A DNA stretch of 64,000 bases from Acidobacteria bacterium RIFCSPLOWO2_12_FULL_66_21 (GCA_001767455.1 MELC01000073.1:1-64000); one strand, 5' to 3'. Numbered from the stretch's first letter, positions 15,892-24,977 are shown. Notes: generated from the sequence alone by a model not told the origin. Program-made: numbers and translations.

Positions 15892-15959
15892 GGAGCGGCG
15901 CGGGGGCGGAGGGGCCCCCGCAAGCGACCGAGCCGGGGTCCGGGGCGGAGCCCCGATAA
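15892..15959. repeat. Dispersed GC-rich repeat, copy 1
   Basis: A 68-base block starting GGAGCGGCGCGGGG and ending GGAGCCCCGATAAA is repeated almost exactly at 61744-61811; differences are confined to a few positions. It contains two hairpins (around GGGGCCCC and GGGGCGGAGCCCC). A degenerate extra copy of the second hairpin precedes it at 15838-15884, and a related one lies at 40905-40938. Both full copies sit just 3' of a rightward gene. Confidence 0.75.
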
Positions 15960-15967
15960 AAAAAGAG

Positions 15968-16002
15968 GGCATCGCCACGGATGACGATGCCCATTGGGTT
16001 TT
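15968..16002 (+). terminator. Probable intrinsic terminator after the DGQHR gene
   Basis: GGGCATCG (15968-15975) and CGATGCCC (15985-15992) form a perfect 8-bp stem with a 9-base loop, followed by ATTGGGTTTT. An A-rich run (15957-15965) precedes the stem, so it could also stop leftward transcription. It separates the DGQHR gene from the TonB receptor. Confidence 0.55.
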
Positions 16003-16121
16003 GCGGGCGACCCGGCTCCCCAGCAACTCACGGCTCCCTGCCGCAAATATTCAGGCCGCCTGCACCCATGAATAGAGCAAGCGGTGTACCGCGCGTTTTC
16101 CTTGAAAATCCCTTCACTCGC

Positions 16122-18416
16122 ATGCCGCCGAGCCAACGAAAACGTGCCGCGGATTACAGATTTGATCTGGTTGTCTGTTGTCTTTTTCTACTGCACGCCG
16201 CTGTTGCGTCCGCCTGGCCGTCGGCGCAGTCGGGTGCGGGATCGATCAAGGGGCGCGTCGTCGACGCGCGGACGGGCGCGGGCCTCGAGGACGTCCTCGT
16301 TTCGGTCGAAGACGGCGGGCCGTCCACGGTCACTGACAGCACCGGCACGTTTCAACTGGATCGCGTGACCTCAGGTGTACGCCATTTGTACGTGTCGGTC
16401 ATTGGCTACATCCTGGTGCGGCGCGATGTCCGGGTGGTCGCGGGCGCGGCCGTCGAGCTGACCATTCCGTTGAGCGAAGGCACGGGCACCTACACGGAAA
16501 CCGTGACCGTCACGGCCGACAGATTCCGTCAGACGGAGCCCGGCGTGGCGACTCAGCAGGTTCTCGGCAGCGCCGACATCCAGAACCTGCGGGGAGTGCT
16601 GGCCGACGATCCGCTGCGCGCCGTCCAGGTGCTTCCCGGCGTCGCCACGACCGACGATCTGCGCAGCGAATTCAGCGTCCGCGGGAGCGACTTCGCGCAC
16701 ATGGGCTTCACCGTGGACGGGTTCTCGACCCCGCATCTCCTCCACACCGTCCGAGCCGTAGAAGACAAATCCGGAGCCGGCTCGGTCGCGATGATCAACA
16801 GCGACATCCTCGACGACGTCACGTTGCTGAACGGCGGATACGCGCAGCATTCCGGCGATCGGACCGGCGCGGAAGTGGACTTCCGCCTGCGCGAAGGGTC
16901 GCGCGAGCGGCGTCAGGCGCGGGTGGCAGTGAGCGGCACGAACGCGTCCCTGGTGGCTGAAGGGCCGCTCGGCCGCGTCCATCGCGGCTCGTGGCTGCTG
17001 TCCGCGCGGCAAAGCTACCTGCAGCTCCTGATCGAACGCATGTACCCGGACGAGCAGGGCATCGATTTCAGTTTCACCGATGCGCAAGCGAAGCTGGTCT
17101 ACGACGTGACGCCGTCGCAGCGTGCGGAACTGACGCTGATCGGCGGCCGCTCGAAGCTCCACGAGCAGGACCCGGACACCGCGGATTTCTTCACCGGCCG
17201 CAACGCGTCGGCGATCGCCATTCTATCGTGGCGCCTGACCACCTCGCGCGGCGTGCTCACCGCGCGATCGCTGACGGCGCTGAACAAGTACAGCAATGTG
17301 ACGACCGACGACGTCACCCTGGATCGCGGGCACGATACGCAGGCCGCCGTCCGCGCCGATGCGAGTGTGCGGCTGTCGGCCACCGTGCAGCTCGATGCGG
17401 GCGCGCAAGCCGAACAGATCGGCCAGACGCGGATGCGGCAGCGGTTTTCCGCCGGCCGGTACAGGCCCGTCAACGACTTTTCCGGCGACGGCGTCCGGTC
17501 CGGGGGATTCGCGGCGGTCCGCTGGACGGCGGGCCCGATCGCGCTGCTGCCCGGTGCGCGGGCGGATCACTGGAGCGTGACCGGAGAGACCACCGGCTCC
17601 CCGTGGCTGCAGGCGGAGTGGAAGATCGTTCCGTCGCTGGCGGTCCGCGGCGGTGCGGGCATCTACCGGCAGTTCCCGGATTTCGAGCAGACGATCGGGG
17701 CGCTCGCGGCCGCCGATCCGAGGGCACAGCGCGCGGCGCAGTACGACCTCGGGATCGAGAAGCGGATCGGCGACTCGCTGCGATGGCAGGTCACGGTTTA
17801 CGATCGCGAGGAGGACGGCTTCTTCAGGCGTCCCGCGTCGGAGACGCGGCTCGTCAACGGGCGAGTCGTCCGCGGTTCGGCGACGGCGGAGTACCGGCAG
17901 ACCGTGGAAGGCTACGCGCGGGGTGTCGAGCTGCTCGTCCAGCGAAAGAGCACGCGCGGCGTGTCGGGATGGTTGTCGTACTCGTTCGCGCGGAGCCACT
18001 ACACGGACACGGCCAGCCACGAATCCTACTGGGGGGATCTCGATCAGCGCCACACGGTCAATCTGTACCTGTTCTACCGGCTGTCGGATCGCACGAGCGT
18101 CAGCGCCAAGGTGCGCGCCGGCAGCAACGTCCCCGCGCCGGGATACTACACGCAGCGCGGCGGGGACCATTTCGTGTCAGGGGTACGCAACGACCTGCGG
18201 TTGCCGAGGTACTCGCGGGTGGACCTGCGCGGCAACCGGACGTTCAACTGGTCGCGCAAGCGGCTGACGCTGTTCGTGGAGGTCATGAACGTGCTGAACC
18301 GCGACAACGTCCGCTTCAATCCGCCGGGCATCAATTCCTCCACGCAGCGCGCCTCTGGTATCTTCGAGCGGATGATTCCCATCGTGCCGTCGGCCGGCAT
18401 GCTGATCGAGTTCTGA
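16122..18416 (+). CDS. TonB-dependent outer-membrane receptor
   Basis: About 764 residues. A signal peptide (LVVCCLFLLHAAVASAWPSA) is followed by a carboxypeptidase-regulatory-like domain (GSIKGRVVDARTGAGLEDVLVSVEDG..), then a plug (ETVTVTADRFRQTEPGVATQQVLGSADIQNL.. FSVRGSDFAHMGFTVDGF) and a 22-strand-type barrel ending in the aromatic terminal motif (SAGMLIEF). This architecture is the common nutrient receptor of Acidobacteriota and Bacteroidota; the ligand may be a peptide, glycan or siderophore. ATG 16122 is chosen because the signal peptide starts a few residues later; the frame is open to 15981. An M20 peptidase gene follows after 11 bases, so a peptide ligand is plausible. Confidence 0.88.
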   Translation: MPPSQRKRAADYRFDLVVCCLFLLHAAVASAWPSAQSGAGSIKGRVVDARTGAGLEDVLVSVEDGGPSTVTDSTGTFQLDRVTSGVRHLYVSVIGYILVRRDVRVVAGAAVELTIPLSEGTGTYTETVTVTADRFRQTEPGVATQQVLGSADIQNLRGVLADDPLRAVQVLPGVATTDDLRSEFSVRGSDFAHMGFTVDGFSTPHLLHTVRAVEDKSGAGSVAMINSDILDDVTLLNGGYAQHSGDRTGAEVDFRLREGSRERRQARVAVSGTNASLVAEGPLGRVHRGSWLLSARQSYLQLLIERMYPDEQGIDFSFTDAQAKLVYDVTPSQRAELTLIGGRSKLHEQDPDTADFFTGRNASAIAILSWRLTTSRGVLTARSLTALNKYSNVTTDDVTLDRGHDTQAAVRADASVRLSATVQLDAGAQAEQIGQTRMRQRFSAGRYRPVNDFSGDGVRSGGFAAVRWTAGPIALLPGARADHWSVTGETTGSPWLQAEWKIVPSLAVRGGAGIYRQFPDFEQTIGALAAADPRAQRAAQYDLGIEKRIGDSLRWQVTVYDREEDGFFRRPASETRLVNGRVVRGSATAEYRQTVEGYARGVELLVQRKSTRGVSGWLSYSFARSHYTDTASHESYWGDLDQRHTVNLYLFYRLSDRTSVSAKVRAGSNVPAPGYYTQRGGDHFVSGVRNDLRLPRYSRVDLRGNRTFNWSRKRLTLFVEVMNVLNRDNVRFNPPGINSSTQRASGIFERMIPIVPSAGMLIEF

Positions 18417-18427
18417 CGGAGCGTCGT

Positions 18428-19957
18428 ATGCCCACGAGACAAGCGGGTCGGGCGGTGCTGGCGGCGTGGCTTGCCGCTTCGATCGTGAGCGCGCAGCCGA
18501 ATCTGCGCGCGGCCGTGCAGGCCTGGGTGGCGTCGCACCAGCGGCCGATCGTGACGGAGCTCGTCGAGCTCCTCGGGATCCCGAATTTCGCGCCCGATCG
18601 CGCGGGCATCCGGCGAAACGCCGGACATCTCCGCGGGATGCTCGAGCGGCGCGGGTTCGCCGCGGAGCTGCTCGAGACCCCTGGCAATCCGCTGGTGTAC
18701 GGCGAGTTGAAAGTGGAGGGCGCGTCGAGGACGCTGCTCCTCTACGCGCACTACGACGGGCAGGCGGTGGATCCGAAGCGATGGACGCAGCCGGACCCGT
18801 ACGTCCCCGTGCTTCGCACGGCGCGCGTCGATCGCGGCGGGCGCGACATGCCGCTCGGCGGCGTCACGAAGTTCGAGGACGAATGGCGGTTGTACGCGCG
18901 ATCGGCCTCCGACGACAAGTCTCCCATCGTGGCGTTGTGCGCCGCGATGGACGCCCTGAAGGCAGCCGGCCTCGCTCCGACGTCGAACATCCGCGTGATC
19001 CTCGACGGCGAGGAAGAGGCGAGCTCGCCGAGTCTCGTGCCGGCCATCGGCCGGTACCGCGACCGGCTGCGCGCGGACCTCATGGTGATTCTCGACGGCC
19101 CCACGCACAGCAGCGGGCGTCCGACGGTCGTGTTCGGCGCGCGCGGGATCGCGACGTTCGACCTCACCGTGTTCGGCCCGCGGACCGGCGTGCACAGCGG
19201 CAACTACGGCAACTGGATCCCGAATCCGGCGCAGCGGCTCGCGTCCCTCCTCGCGTCGATGAAGTCCGACGACGGCCGCGTGCTCGTCGCGGGCTTCTAT
19301 GACGGCGTGGCGCCGCCCGGCCGGGAGGAGCGGCACCTGCTCGACGCCGTGCCGGACGATTCCGGACGAATCCTCGAGGCGTTCGGGGTGGCGGCGCCCG
19401 AGCGCGCGTTCCCGAAACTGCAGGACGCGCTCCAGGCGCCGACGCTCAACGTCCGCGGCCTGGCGGGCGCGCATGTCGGCCCGACGGCCAGGACGATCAT
19501 CCCGGACAGCGCCACGGCGGCCATGGACATCCGGCTCGTCAAGGAGACGCGCGCCGATGCCCTGCTCGAGAAAGTGAAGGCGCACATCCGCGCGCAGGGC
19601 TACCATCTCGTCGACGGCGAGCCGGACGACGCGGCGCGGGCCGCGTACTCGAAGCTGGCGCGCGTGGCGGTGTCGGAGACCGCGATCAACGCGTTTCGCA
19701 CCCCGCCGTCCGACCCGCTGGCAGGCGGTGTGGTGGCGGCAATCCAGCGCACGTACGGGGCGGCGCCGGTGCAGCTGCGCACGCTGGGCGGCACCGTTCC
19801 CATCGCGCCATTCATCGACGCGCTCGGGTTCCCGGCCGTGATCGTGCCCGTCGTCAACTTCGACAACAACCAGCACGAAGAGAACGAGAATCTGAGGCTG
19901 GGGAACCTGTTCGACGCGATCGTCACGTTCGCGGCGATCCTGAGGATGCAGGTGTGA
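18428..19957 (+). CDS. Exported M20-family metallopeptidase
   Basis: A 509-residue di-zinc peptidase with signal peptide MPTRQAGRAVLAAWLAASIVSAQ. The metal-binding motifs are LYAHYDGQAVD (His108, Asp110), ARSASDDKSP with the bridging Asp, DGEEEASSP with the general-base and ligand Glu, and NNQHEENE with the C-terminal His. An inserted dimerisation domain shows RTGVHSGNYGNWIPNP. The family includes dipeptidases and carboxypeptidases of the PepV/CNDP type. GGAG precedes ATG 18428 by seven bases. It is 11 bases behind the TonB receptor and probably co-transcribed with it, suggesting uptake and cleavage of the same peptide class. Confidence 0.9.
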   Translation: MPTRQAGRAVLAAWLAASIVSAQPNLRAAVQAWVASHQRPIVTELVELLGIPNFAPDRAGIRRNAGHLRGMLERRGFAAELLETPGNPLVYGELKVEGASRTLLLYAHYDGQAVDPKRWTQPDPYVPVLRTARVDRGGRDMPLGGVTKFEDEWRLYARSASDDKSPIVALCAAMDALKAAGLAPTSNIRVILDGEEEASSPSLVPAIGRYRDRLRADLMVILDGPTHSSGRPTVVFGARGIATFDLTVFGPRTGVHSGNYGNWIPNPAQRLASLLASMKSDDGRVLVAGFYDGVAPPGREERHLLDAVPDDSGRILEAFGVAAPERAFPKLQDALQAPTLNVRGLAGAHVGPTARTIIPDSATAAMDIRLVKETRADALLEKVKAHIRAQGYHLVDGEPDDAARAAYSKLARVAVSETAINAFRTPPSDPLAGGVVAAIQRTYGAAPVQLRTLGGTVPIAPFIDALGFPAVIVPVVNFDNNQHEENENLRLGNLFDAIVTFAAILRMQV

Positions 19958-20021
19958 ACGGAGAGGCGTCGCTTAGAATGTCGGTCTTCGTCGGGCGTGT
20001 CCCGCTGCACGCGCTGACGGC

Positions 20022-20320
20022 TTTTCCGCACGAAGACCACGAAGGCCACGAAGGACACGAAGACAGTCGCGACGAGGCTGTGCCGTCGAGCCGCGCGCAG
20101 CGCGGCAAGGACAGTCGGAACCCGCACACGCAAGCAGCATGCGATCCCGAGCTGTTTGCGTGTGCCGGTTCCGGCTGTCCTGCACCGCCGGCCTCGCATG
20201 TCATGCGGCCGGCGCTCGACGGCGCAGCCGCGTTTGACGTTCCGTCGAACGACCGCACCTGAGGGTCTTTCGTCGTGGCAGTCTTCGTGAACTTCGTGTG
20301 CTTCGTGATCTTCGTGAAAC
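20022..20320. repeat. Large nested inverted-repeat element (cloverleaf-like)
   Basis: Outer arms: CACGAAG words in tandem (20029-20064, period 9) face CTTCGTG words (20281-20317), with flanking sequence also partly complementary. Inside, GCTGTGCCGTCGAGC (20077-20091) pairs with GCTCGACGGCGCAGC (20214-20228), 14 of 15. Within that lie three hairpins: 20090-20106 (7-bp stem, loop GCA), 20109-20138 with 20151-20180 (30-base arms, three mismatches), and 20186-20214 (GC-rich stem of 13 pairs). The result is a four-way junction about 300 bases long filling the gap between the M20 and pxpA genes. No protein-coding frame is convincing. A solo arm resembling its right half lies at 41761-41830. Confidence 0.75.
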
Positions 20321-20362
20321 GCCGTGGGCCCGTCTCAGCGCGGTTTGCTAAGAGATCATGTC

Positions 20363-21133
20363 ATGTCCACCATCGATTTGAACTGCGACATGGGGGAATC
20401 GTTCGGCGCGTACACCATCGGCGCCGACACCGAGGTGATGCGGGCCATCACGTCCGCGAACGTGGCGTGCGGATACCACGGCGGCGATCCCGGTGTCATG
20501 CGGCGGACGGTGCGGCTCGCGCGCGAGTCGCGCGTGGCCGTCGGGGCGCATCCCGGGCTGCCCGACCTGGTGGGATTCGGGCGGCGCGACATGAAGGTGA
20601 CGCCGCGCGACGTGGAAGACATGGTGCTGTACCAAATAGGCGCCCTGGCCGCGATCGCCGCCAGCGAAGGGGTGCGCCTCCAGCACGTCAAGGCGCACGG
20701 CGCCCTGTACAACATGGCCGTGCGCGATGCCGCGCTGGCCGATGCCATTGCGCGCGCGACGCATGGCTTCGACCCGTCGCTGATCCTGTTCGGGCTGCCC
20801 GGGTCGGAGATCGTCCGCGCGGGACGCGCGCTCGGGCTGACGGTCGCGTCCGAGGGATTCGCCGATCGCGCGTACGAGCCCGACGGATCGCTGACGCCGC
20901 GTTCGCGAGCCGGAGCCGTCATCCATGACGCCGACGCGGTCGTCCGCCGCGTGCTTCGCATGGTCACCGCGGGGACCGTGACCGCCACGGACGGGACGGA
21001 GATCGCCATGCGGGTCGACACGCTGTGCACGCACGGCGACACGCCGGGCGCGCACCAGCTCACACGCCTGCTGCACGACGGCCTCGAGCGGGCGGGGGTG
21101 ACGGTGGAAGCGATCGGGGGACGCCCGCGATGA
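20363..21133 (+). CDS. pxpA: 5-oxoprolinase subunit A (LamB/YcsF family)
   Basis: A 256-residue LamB/YcsF protein beginning STIDLNCDMGESFGAY, the hallmark start, with SANVACGYHGGDPGVMRRTV, AHPGLPDLVGFGRRDM and QHVKAHGALYNMA. PxpA with PxpB and PxpC hydrolyses 5-oxoproline to glutamate using ATP. pxpB and pxpC are not adjacent here; instead a transporter gene overlaps its stop by four bases (ATGA). It would act on pyroglutamate released by gamma-glutamyl and peptide turnover, consistent with the ggt gene. ATG 20363 is chosen at the family N-terminus; an ATG 39 bases upstream lies in the flank of the repeat element. Confidence 0.9.
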   Translation: MSTIDLNCDMGESFGAYTIGADTEVMRAITSANVACGYHGGDPGVMRRTVRLARESRVAVGAHPGLPDLVGFGRRDMKVTPRDVEDMVLYQIGALAAIAASEGVRLQHVKAHGALYNMAVRDAALADAIARATHGFDPSLILFGLPGSEIVRAGRALGLTVASEGFADRAYEPDGSLTPRSRAGAVIHDADAVVRRVLRMVTAGTVTATDGTEIAMRVDTLCTHGDTPGAHQLTRLLHDGLERAGVTVEAIGGRPR

Positions 21134-22362
21134 ACGCGCTCTTCGGCTGGTGGCGCGAGGGGACGCCCGACGCGCGGCGCGCGCTCGTCGCCGCGTCGCT
21201 CGGCTGGATGCTCGATTCGTTCGACGTCATGTTGTACGCGCTGGTGCTCGCGTCCATCATGGTCGATCTCGGCATGTCCAACCGGGTGGCGGGGGCGCTC
21301 GGATCCGTGACGCTGCTCGCCTCGGCGGCGGGCGGTCTCCTCTTCGGCATCCTGGCCGACCGGTACGGCCGCACGCGCGCCCTCATGGCGAGCGTGATCA
21401 TCTACTCGATCTTCACGGCCGCCTGCGGCACCGCGCAGACGGTCCTTCAGCTCGCGGTCTTCCGGGTGCTGCTCGGTATCGGCATGGGAGGGGAGTGGGC
21501 GAGCGGTGCGGCCCTCGTATCCGAGACCTGGCCCGCGGACCATCGCGGCAAGGCGCTCGGCCTGATGCAAAGCGCGTGGGCCGTCGGCTACGGCGCGGCG
21601 GCCATCGTCACCGCGCTCGTGCTGCCGCGATGGGGCTGGCGCGCGGTGTTCTTCATCGGCATCCTTCCGGCGTTCTTCGCGCTCTGGGTGCGGCGCACAG
21701 TGGCGGAACCGCCGCTGTGGCAGGCCAGCCGACGGCGTCCCGCGTCCGCCCGCGGTGGATTCTCCGACATCTTCCGCCGGGGCCTGCTGGGCCTGACCGT
21801 CGCCGTCACGCTGATGAACGCTTTCACCATGTTCGCCTGGTGGGGATTCAACCTCTGGCTTCCGCGGTACCTGTCGCTCGCGGCGGACTCGGGCGGCGTC
21901 GGATTGACCACCACCCAGATGTCCTGGTTCGTCGTCCTGATGCAGGTCGGGATGTGGTTCGGATACGTGACGTTCGGGTTCATCAGCGACGCCATGGGCC
22001 GGAAGCGCGCGTACGTCCTCTACCTGGTGACCGCGGCGATCCTGATCTTCATCTATATCTCCATTCGCGTGCCGATCGCGGTACTGCTGCTCGGGCCGTT
22101 CGTCGCGTTCTTCGCGACCGGGTACTTCAGCGGCTTTGGCGCGGTGACCGCCGAGATCTACTCGACCGGCATCCGCGCCACGGCGCAGGGGTTCACGTAC
22201 AACATCGGCCGGATCGCCAGCGCCGTCGCGCCCTACGCGGTTGGTTCGCTCGCCGACACGCGGGGCTTCCACGTCGCGCTCCGGCTCACGTCGGTCGCGT
22301 TCCTCCTCGCGGCCATCACCTGGTTCTGGATCCCCGAGACGAAGGGACGGGAGCTCACTTGA
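21130..22362 (+). CDS. MFS transporter, metabolite:H+ symporter type
   Basis: A 410-residue major facilitator with twelve spans. Motif A is GLLFGILADRYGRTRAL between helices 2 and 3, repeated in degenerate form as GFISDAMGRKRAYVL in the second half. SLGWMLDSFDVMLYALVL in helix 1 carries the Asp residue typical of the AAHS and sialate/metabolite symporter group, and FRVLLGIGMGGEWASGAALVSETWP fits the same group. It overlaps the pxpA stop (ATGA), so pyroglutamate or another carboxylate is a reasonable guess for the substrate, but this rests on context only. A palindromic word repeat follows the stop directly. Confidence 0.85.
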   Translation: MNALFGWWREGTPDARRALVAASLGWMLDSFDVMLYALVLASIMVDLGMSNRVAGALGSVTLLASAAGGLLFGILADRYGRTRALMASVIIYSIFTAACGTAQTVLQLAVFRVLLGIGMGGEWASGAALVSETWPADHRGKALGLMQSAWAVGYGAAAIVTALVLPRWGWRAVFFIGILPAFFALWVRRTVAEPPLWQASRRRPASARGGFSDIFRRGLLGLTVAVTLMNAFTMFAWWGFNLWLPRYLSLAADSGGVGLTTTQMSWFVVLMQVGMWFGYVTFGFISDAMGRKRAYVLYLVTAAILIFIYISIRVPIAVLLLGPFVAFFATGYFSGFGAVTAEIYSTGIRATAQGFTYNIGRIASAVAPYAVGSLADTRGFHVALRLTSVAFLLAAITWFWIPETKGRELT

Positions 22363-22407
22363 GTTCAGAAGTTCTGTAGGTTCTAGAACCTCTAGAACCC
22401 CCAGAAC
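22363..22407. repeat. Palindromic TTCTAGAA word repeat
   Basis: The words GTTCT and AGAAC alternate around the perfect 12-base palindrome GGTTCTAGAACC (22379-22390): leftward GTTCAG, AGTTCTGTA; rightward TCTAGAAC, CCCCAGAAC. It can form a stem of about 18 pairs with mismatches. It starts right after the transporter stop and could serve as an end-of-transcript hairpin. Confidence 0.6.
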
Positions 22408-22446
22408 GACGGGTGTACACTTGATCTTGTGCTGAAGGGGACCCGC

Positions 22447-22653
22447 GTGGCGATCGTGAAAAAGATCCAGCCGGTCAGCATCCACGGCCAGATCTCCCTC
22501 GACGTATACGTCGTCGATCCCGACGATCCTGACGGGCAGGTCAGCCTGGCGCGGGTCGGTCCGGAAGCCGTGCCGGGCGATCTGGAGGCCGGCGATCGCG
22601 TGGAACTGCACTACCTGCTCGGTGCGGTGACCGGTATCACCCGAGCGGCCTAA
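22447..22653 (+). CDS. Conserved small hypothetical protein
   Basis: The 68-residue product VAIVKKIQPVSIHGQISLDVYVVDPDDPDGQVSLARVG..VELHYLLGAVTGITRAA is rich in beta-branched residues and acidic in the middle, suggesting a compact all-beta fold; no family is recognised. GTG 22447 is chosen because AAGGGG lies six bases upstream; GTG 22429 would add six residues. It stands alone between the transporter and a secreted lipoprotein-sorting-like protein. There are no Cys residues and no membrane segment. Confidence 0.6.
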   Translation: MAIVKKIQPVSIHGQISLDVYVVDPDDPDGQVSLARVGPEAVPGDLEAGDRVELHYLLGAVTGITRAA

Positions 22654-22722
22654 TCGCTTGCAATCCCGTCCGTCTTTGCACAAGATGATGGGGCCCCCGC
22701 CTGAACTGAGGAGTCTCCCTGA

Positions 22723-23553
22723 ATGCGCAAGATGAATCCTGTGCGCGGTCGTGCCTTTCCGTCCGCCGTCGCGGCGACGCTCGCCGCCGCGGTGCTTGTT
22801 GCCGGTCACGTGTCCGCCGCCGGACAGGCGACTGAGACACGCCCGCGTCCCGCAGCTCAGGCCGCGGAGGCGAAGATCAGTTTGCCGTCCGCGCGGTCGG
22901 TGATCGACAAGCACGTCAACGCGGTGGGCGGAAGGAAGGCCGTGCTCGGCCACAGGTCCAGCCACGCAACCGGCACGATCGAAATCACCGGCAGCGGCAT
23001 GTCCGGCACCTTCGAGATCTCCGCGGCAGCCCCGAACCGGGCGCTGCTGCGCCTGACCATCGGCGGGATCGGAGAGATCGTGGACGGGTTCGACGGGACG
23101 ATCGGCTGGAGCATCTCCGCGCTCCAGGGCGCTTCGCTCACACAAGGCAAGGAGCTCGAGCAGAAGCGCTTCGATGCCGACTTCTACAGCGACCTGCACG
23201 ACCCCGCCCGCTACAAGTCGATGACGACCGTCGAGAAGACGACCTTCGAGGGCCGGCCGTGCTATAAGCTCAGCCTCGTCAAGACGGACGGTACCGAGGA
23301 CTTCGAGTACTTCGACGTCGAAACCGGGTTGAAGGCGGGAATGACCGGGACGCGCGAGACGCCGATGGGGTCCATCACGGCAACCCAGATGCAGTCGGAC
23401 TACAGGAAGTTCGGCGATCTGCTGCAACCGACGACCCTCAAGCAGCGTGCGATGGGCGTCGAGCACGTGTTCTCGATCACGTCCGTCGAGTACGACAAGG
23501 TCGATTCCTCGACGTTCCAGCCGCCGCCGGAAATAAAGGCGCTCATCAAGTGA
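22723..23553 (+). CDS. Exported LolA-like (outer-membrane lipoprotein sorting type) protein
   Basis: A 276-residue protein with signal peptide (AVAATLAAAVLVAGHVSAAGQA). The mature part, SARSVIDKHVNAVGGRKAVLGHRSSHATGTIEITGSGMSGTFEISAAAPNRALLRL, is typical of acidobacterial proteins with an unclosed beta-barrel resembling LolA/LolB. EDFEYFDVETGLKAG and FSITSVEYDKVDSSTFQPP close the fold, as in outer-membrane lipoprotein-sorting relatives. These may bind a lipid or lipoprotein acyl chain in the periplasm. The stop overlaps the start of the S41 peptidase gene (GTGA), so the two are translationally coupled and may act together. Confidence 0.7.
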   Translation: MRKMNPVRGRAFPSAVAATLAAAVLVAGHVSAAGQATETRPRPAAQAAEAKISLPSARSVIDKHVNAVGGRKAVLGHRSSHATGTIEITGSGMSGTFEISAAAPNRALLRLTIGGIGEIVDGFDGTIGWSISALQGASLTQGKELEQKRFDADFYSDLHDPARYKSMTTVEKTTFEGRPCYKLSLVKTDGTEDFEYFDVETGLKAGMTGTRETPMGSITATQMQSDYRKFGDLLQPTTLKQRAMGVEHVFSITSVEYDKVDSSTFQPPPEIKALIK

Positions 23554-24977
23554 TCCGACGCCTCCAGGCGATTGCCGCGCTCGGTCTTCTTGCGGGCCCG
23601 CTCGTCTTCGCGCAGGCGCCTCGCGGCGCCGAGACCTTCGACGCGGCGTGGACGATCATCCGGGACACGCATTTCGACAAGTCGTTCAACGGCCTGGACT
23701 GGAACGCCGTCCGTGCCGAGCTCGCGCCCCGCGCCGCCGCGGCCCAGACGCCCGGTGAGCTGCGTGCGGTCATTCGCGGCATGCTCGAGCGGCTCGGCCA
23801 GTCGCATTTTGCGTTGGTTCCGGCGACCGCCGATTCTCCCGCGGCGGCCGCGACCGAGAAGGACGGGCGCGTCGGTTTCGACGTAAGGCTGGCCGGGCGC
23901 GATCTGCTTGTGACGCACGTCGCGGCCGGCAGCACCGCTGAGAAGGCGGGCGTGCACGCCGGGTGGCATCTCGTCGAGATCGACGGGGCGAGCGTCGCGG
24001 CCGTGCTCAAGGCCCTTTCCGATGGAGCGAACGACCGCCTGCGGAACGTCGAAGCGTGGCGGCTCGCCGAAACGCGGCTGCGCGGACCCGCCGGGTCGAC
24101 GGCGAAGCTGTCGTTCGAGGACGGCCGCGGCCGGACGGTGAAGTTGGAGGTCGAGCGCCGGCACGAGACCGGCGAACCCGTCAAGGTCGGCAGTCTACCG
24201 ACGATGTACGTCCGGGTGGGGAGCGAGCGGCGGCGCACGCCCGCGGGCGCCACTGTCGGGGTGATTGGCTTCAACGTGTGGATGACCGCCGTCGATCTGC
24301 CGTTCCAGAAGGCGGTGGACGAGTTCCGGAACGCCGACGGCGTCGTCCTCGACCTTCGGGGAAATCCGGGCGGCCTGGCCGTGATGGTCATGGGCATCTC
24401 CGGCCACTTCGTCGCCGAGCGCAAGGCGCTTGGCGTGATGAAGACGCGCGACAACGAGCTGCGCTTCGTCGCGAACCCACGCCTCGTCAATCCCGCCGGC
24501 GAACGCGTGTCGGTGTACGGCGGACCGGTGGCGATACTCGTGGACTCGATGACCGGAAGCGCGTCGGAGTGCTTCGCCGGGGGCATGCAGTCACTCGGGC
24601 GCGCGCGCGTCTTCGGGCAGACTTCCATGGGCCAGGCGCTGCCTGCCTTGTTCGACCGCCTGCCGAACGGCGACGTGCTGATCCACGCGTACGGAGATTT
24701 CGTCACGGCCGACGGCACGAGGCTCGAAGGCCGGGGCGTCGTCCCCGACGAGATCGTGCCTCTCGGCCGCGAAGCGCTCCTCGCCGGAAAGGATCCGACG
24801 CTCGATGCCGCGCTGGCCTGGATCGACTCGGCGCGGCGGCCGGCTGTTCGCAACCTGCCGCCGGAGTGGGACTTGCGGGAATTACTGTTGCGCTTCGCCG
24901 GGCCGTCTGGTAAACTCGCAAGACCTACGCCGACGGCCTCTTTCCAGCCACATCACGGACAATCGGGAGAGTTTTGA
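23550..24977 (+). CDS. Exported S41-family peptidase with PDZ domain
   Basis: A 475-residue protein: signal peptide (IAALGLLAGPLVFAQA), helical N-domain (ETFDAAWTIIRDTHFDKSFNGLDW, as in tail-specific proteases), a PDZ-like domain (VAAGSTAEKAGVHAGWHLVEIDG, about residues 130-155), then the S41 catalytic fold with VVLDLRGNPGG and DSMTGSASECFAGGMQ (Ser339 region). The Lys of the CtpA-type dyad, normally in a GKG motif, is replaced: the sequence reads GQTSMGQALP, as in S41 branches that rely on other residues. It therefore may use a tricorn-like mechanism or be weak. It is coupled to the LolA-like gene and overlaps the next gene by one base. Confidence 0.85.
   Translation: MIRRLQAIAALGLLAGPLVFAQAPRGAETFDAAWTIIRDTHFDKSFNGLDWNAVRAELAPRAAAAQTPGELRAVIRGMLERLGQSHFALVPATADSPAAAATEKDGRVGFDVRLAGRDLLVTHVAAGSTAEKAGVHAGWHLVEIDGASVAAVLKALSDGANDRLRNVEAWRLAETRLRGPAGSTAKLSFEDGRGRTVKLEVERRHETGEPVKVGSLPTMYVRVGSERRRTPAGATVGVIGFNVWMTAVDLPFQKAVDEFRNADGVVLDLRGNPGGLAVMVMGISGHFVAERKALGVMKTRDNELRFVANPRLVNPAGERVSVYGGPVAILVDSMTGSASECFAGGMQSLGRARVFGQTSMGQALPALFDRLPNGDVLIHAYGDFVTADGTRLEGRGVVPDEIVPLGREALLAGKDPTLDAALAWIDSARRPAVRNLPPEWDLRELLLRFAGPSGKLARPTPTASFQPHHGQSGEF

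Noticed and set aside
15956-16121. Riboswitch or leader element of the TonB receptor
   Set aside because: Apart from the terminator hairpin, no conserved cobalamin-box or other ligand-binding motif is seen.
20356-23466. A 1036-residue minus-strand frame
   Set aside because: It lies opposite pxpA, the MFS gene and others. It is an artefact of high GC, rich in His, Arg and Asp without a domain.
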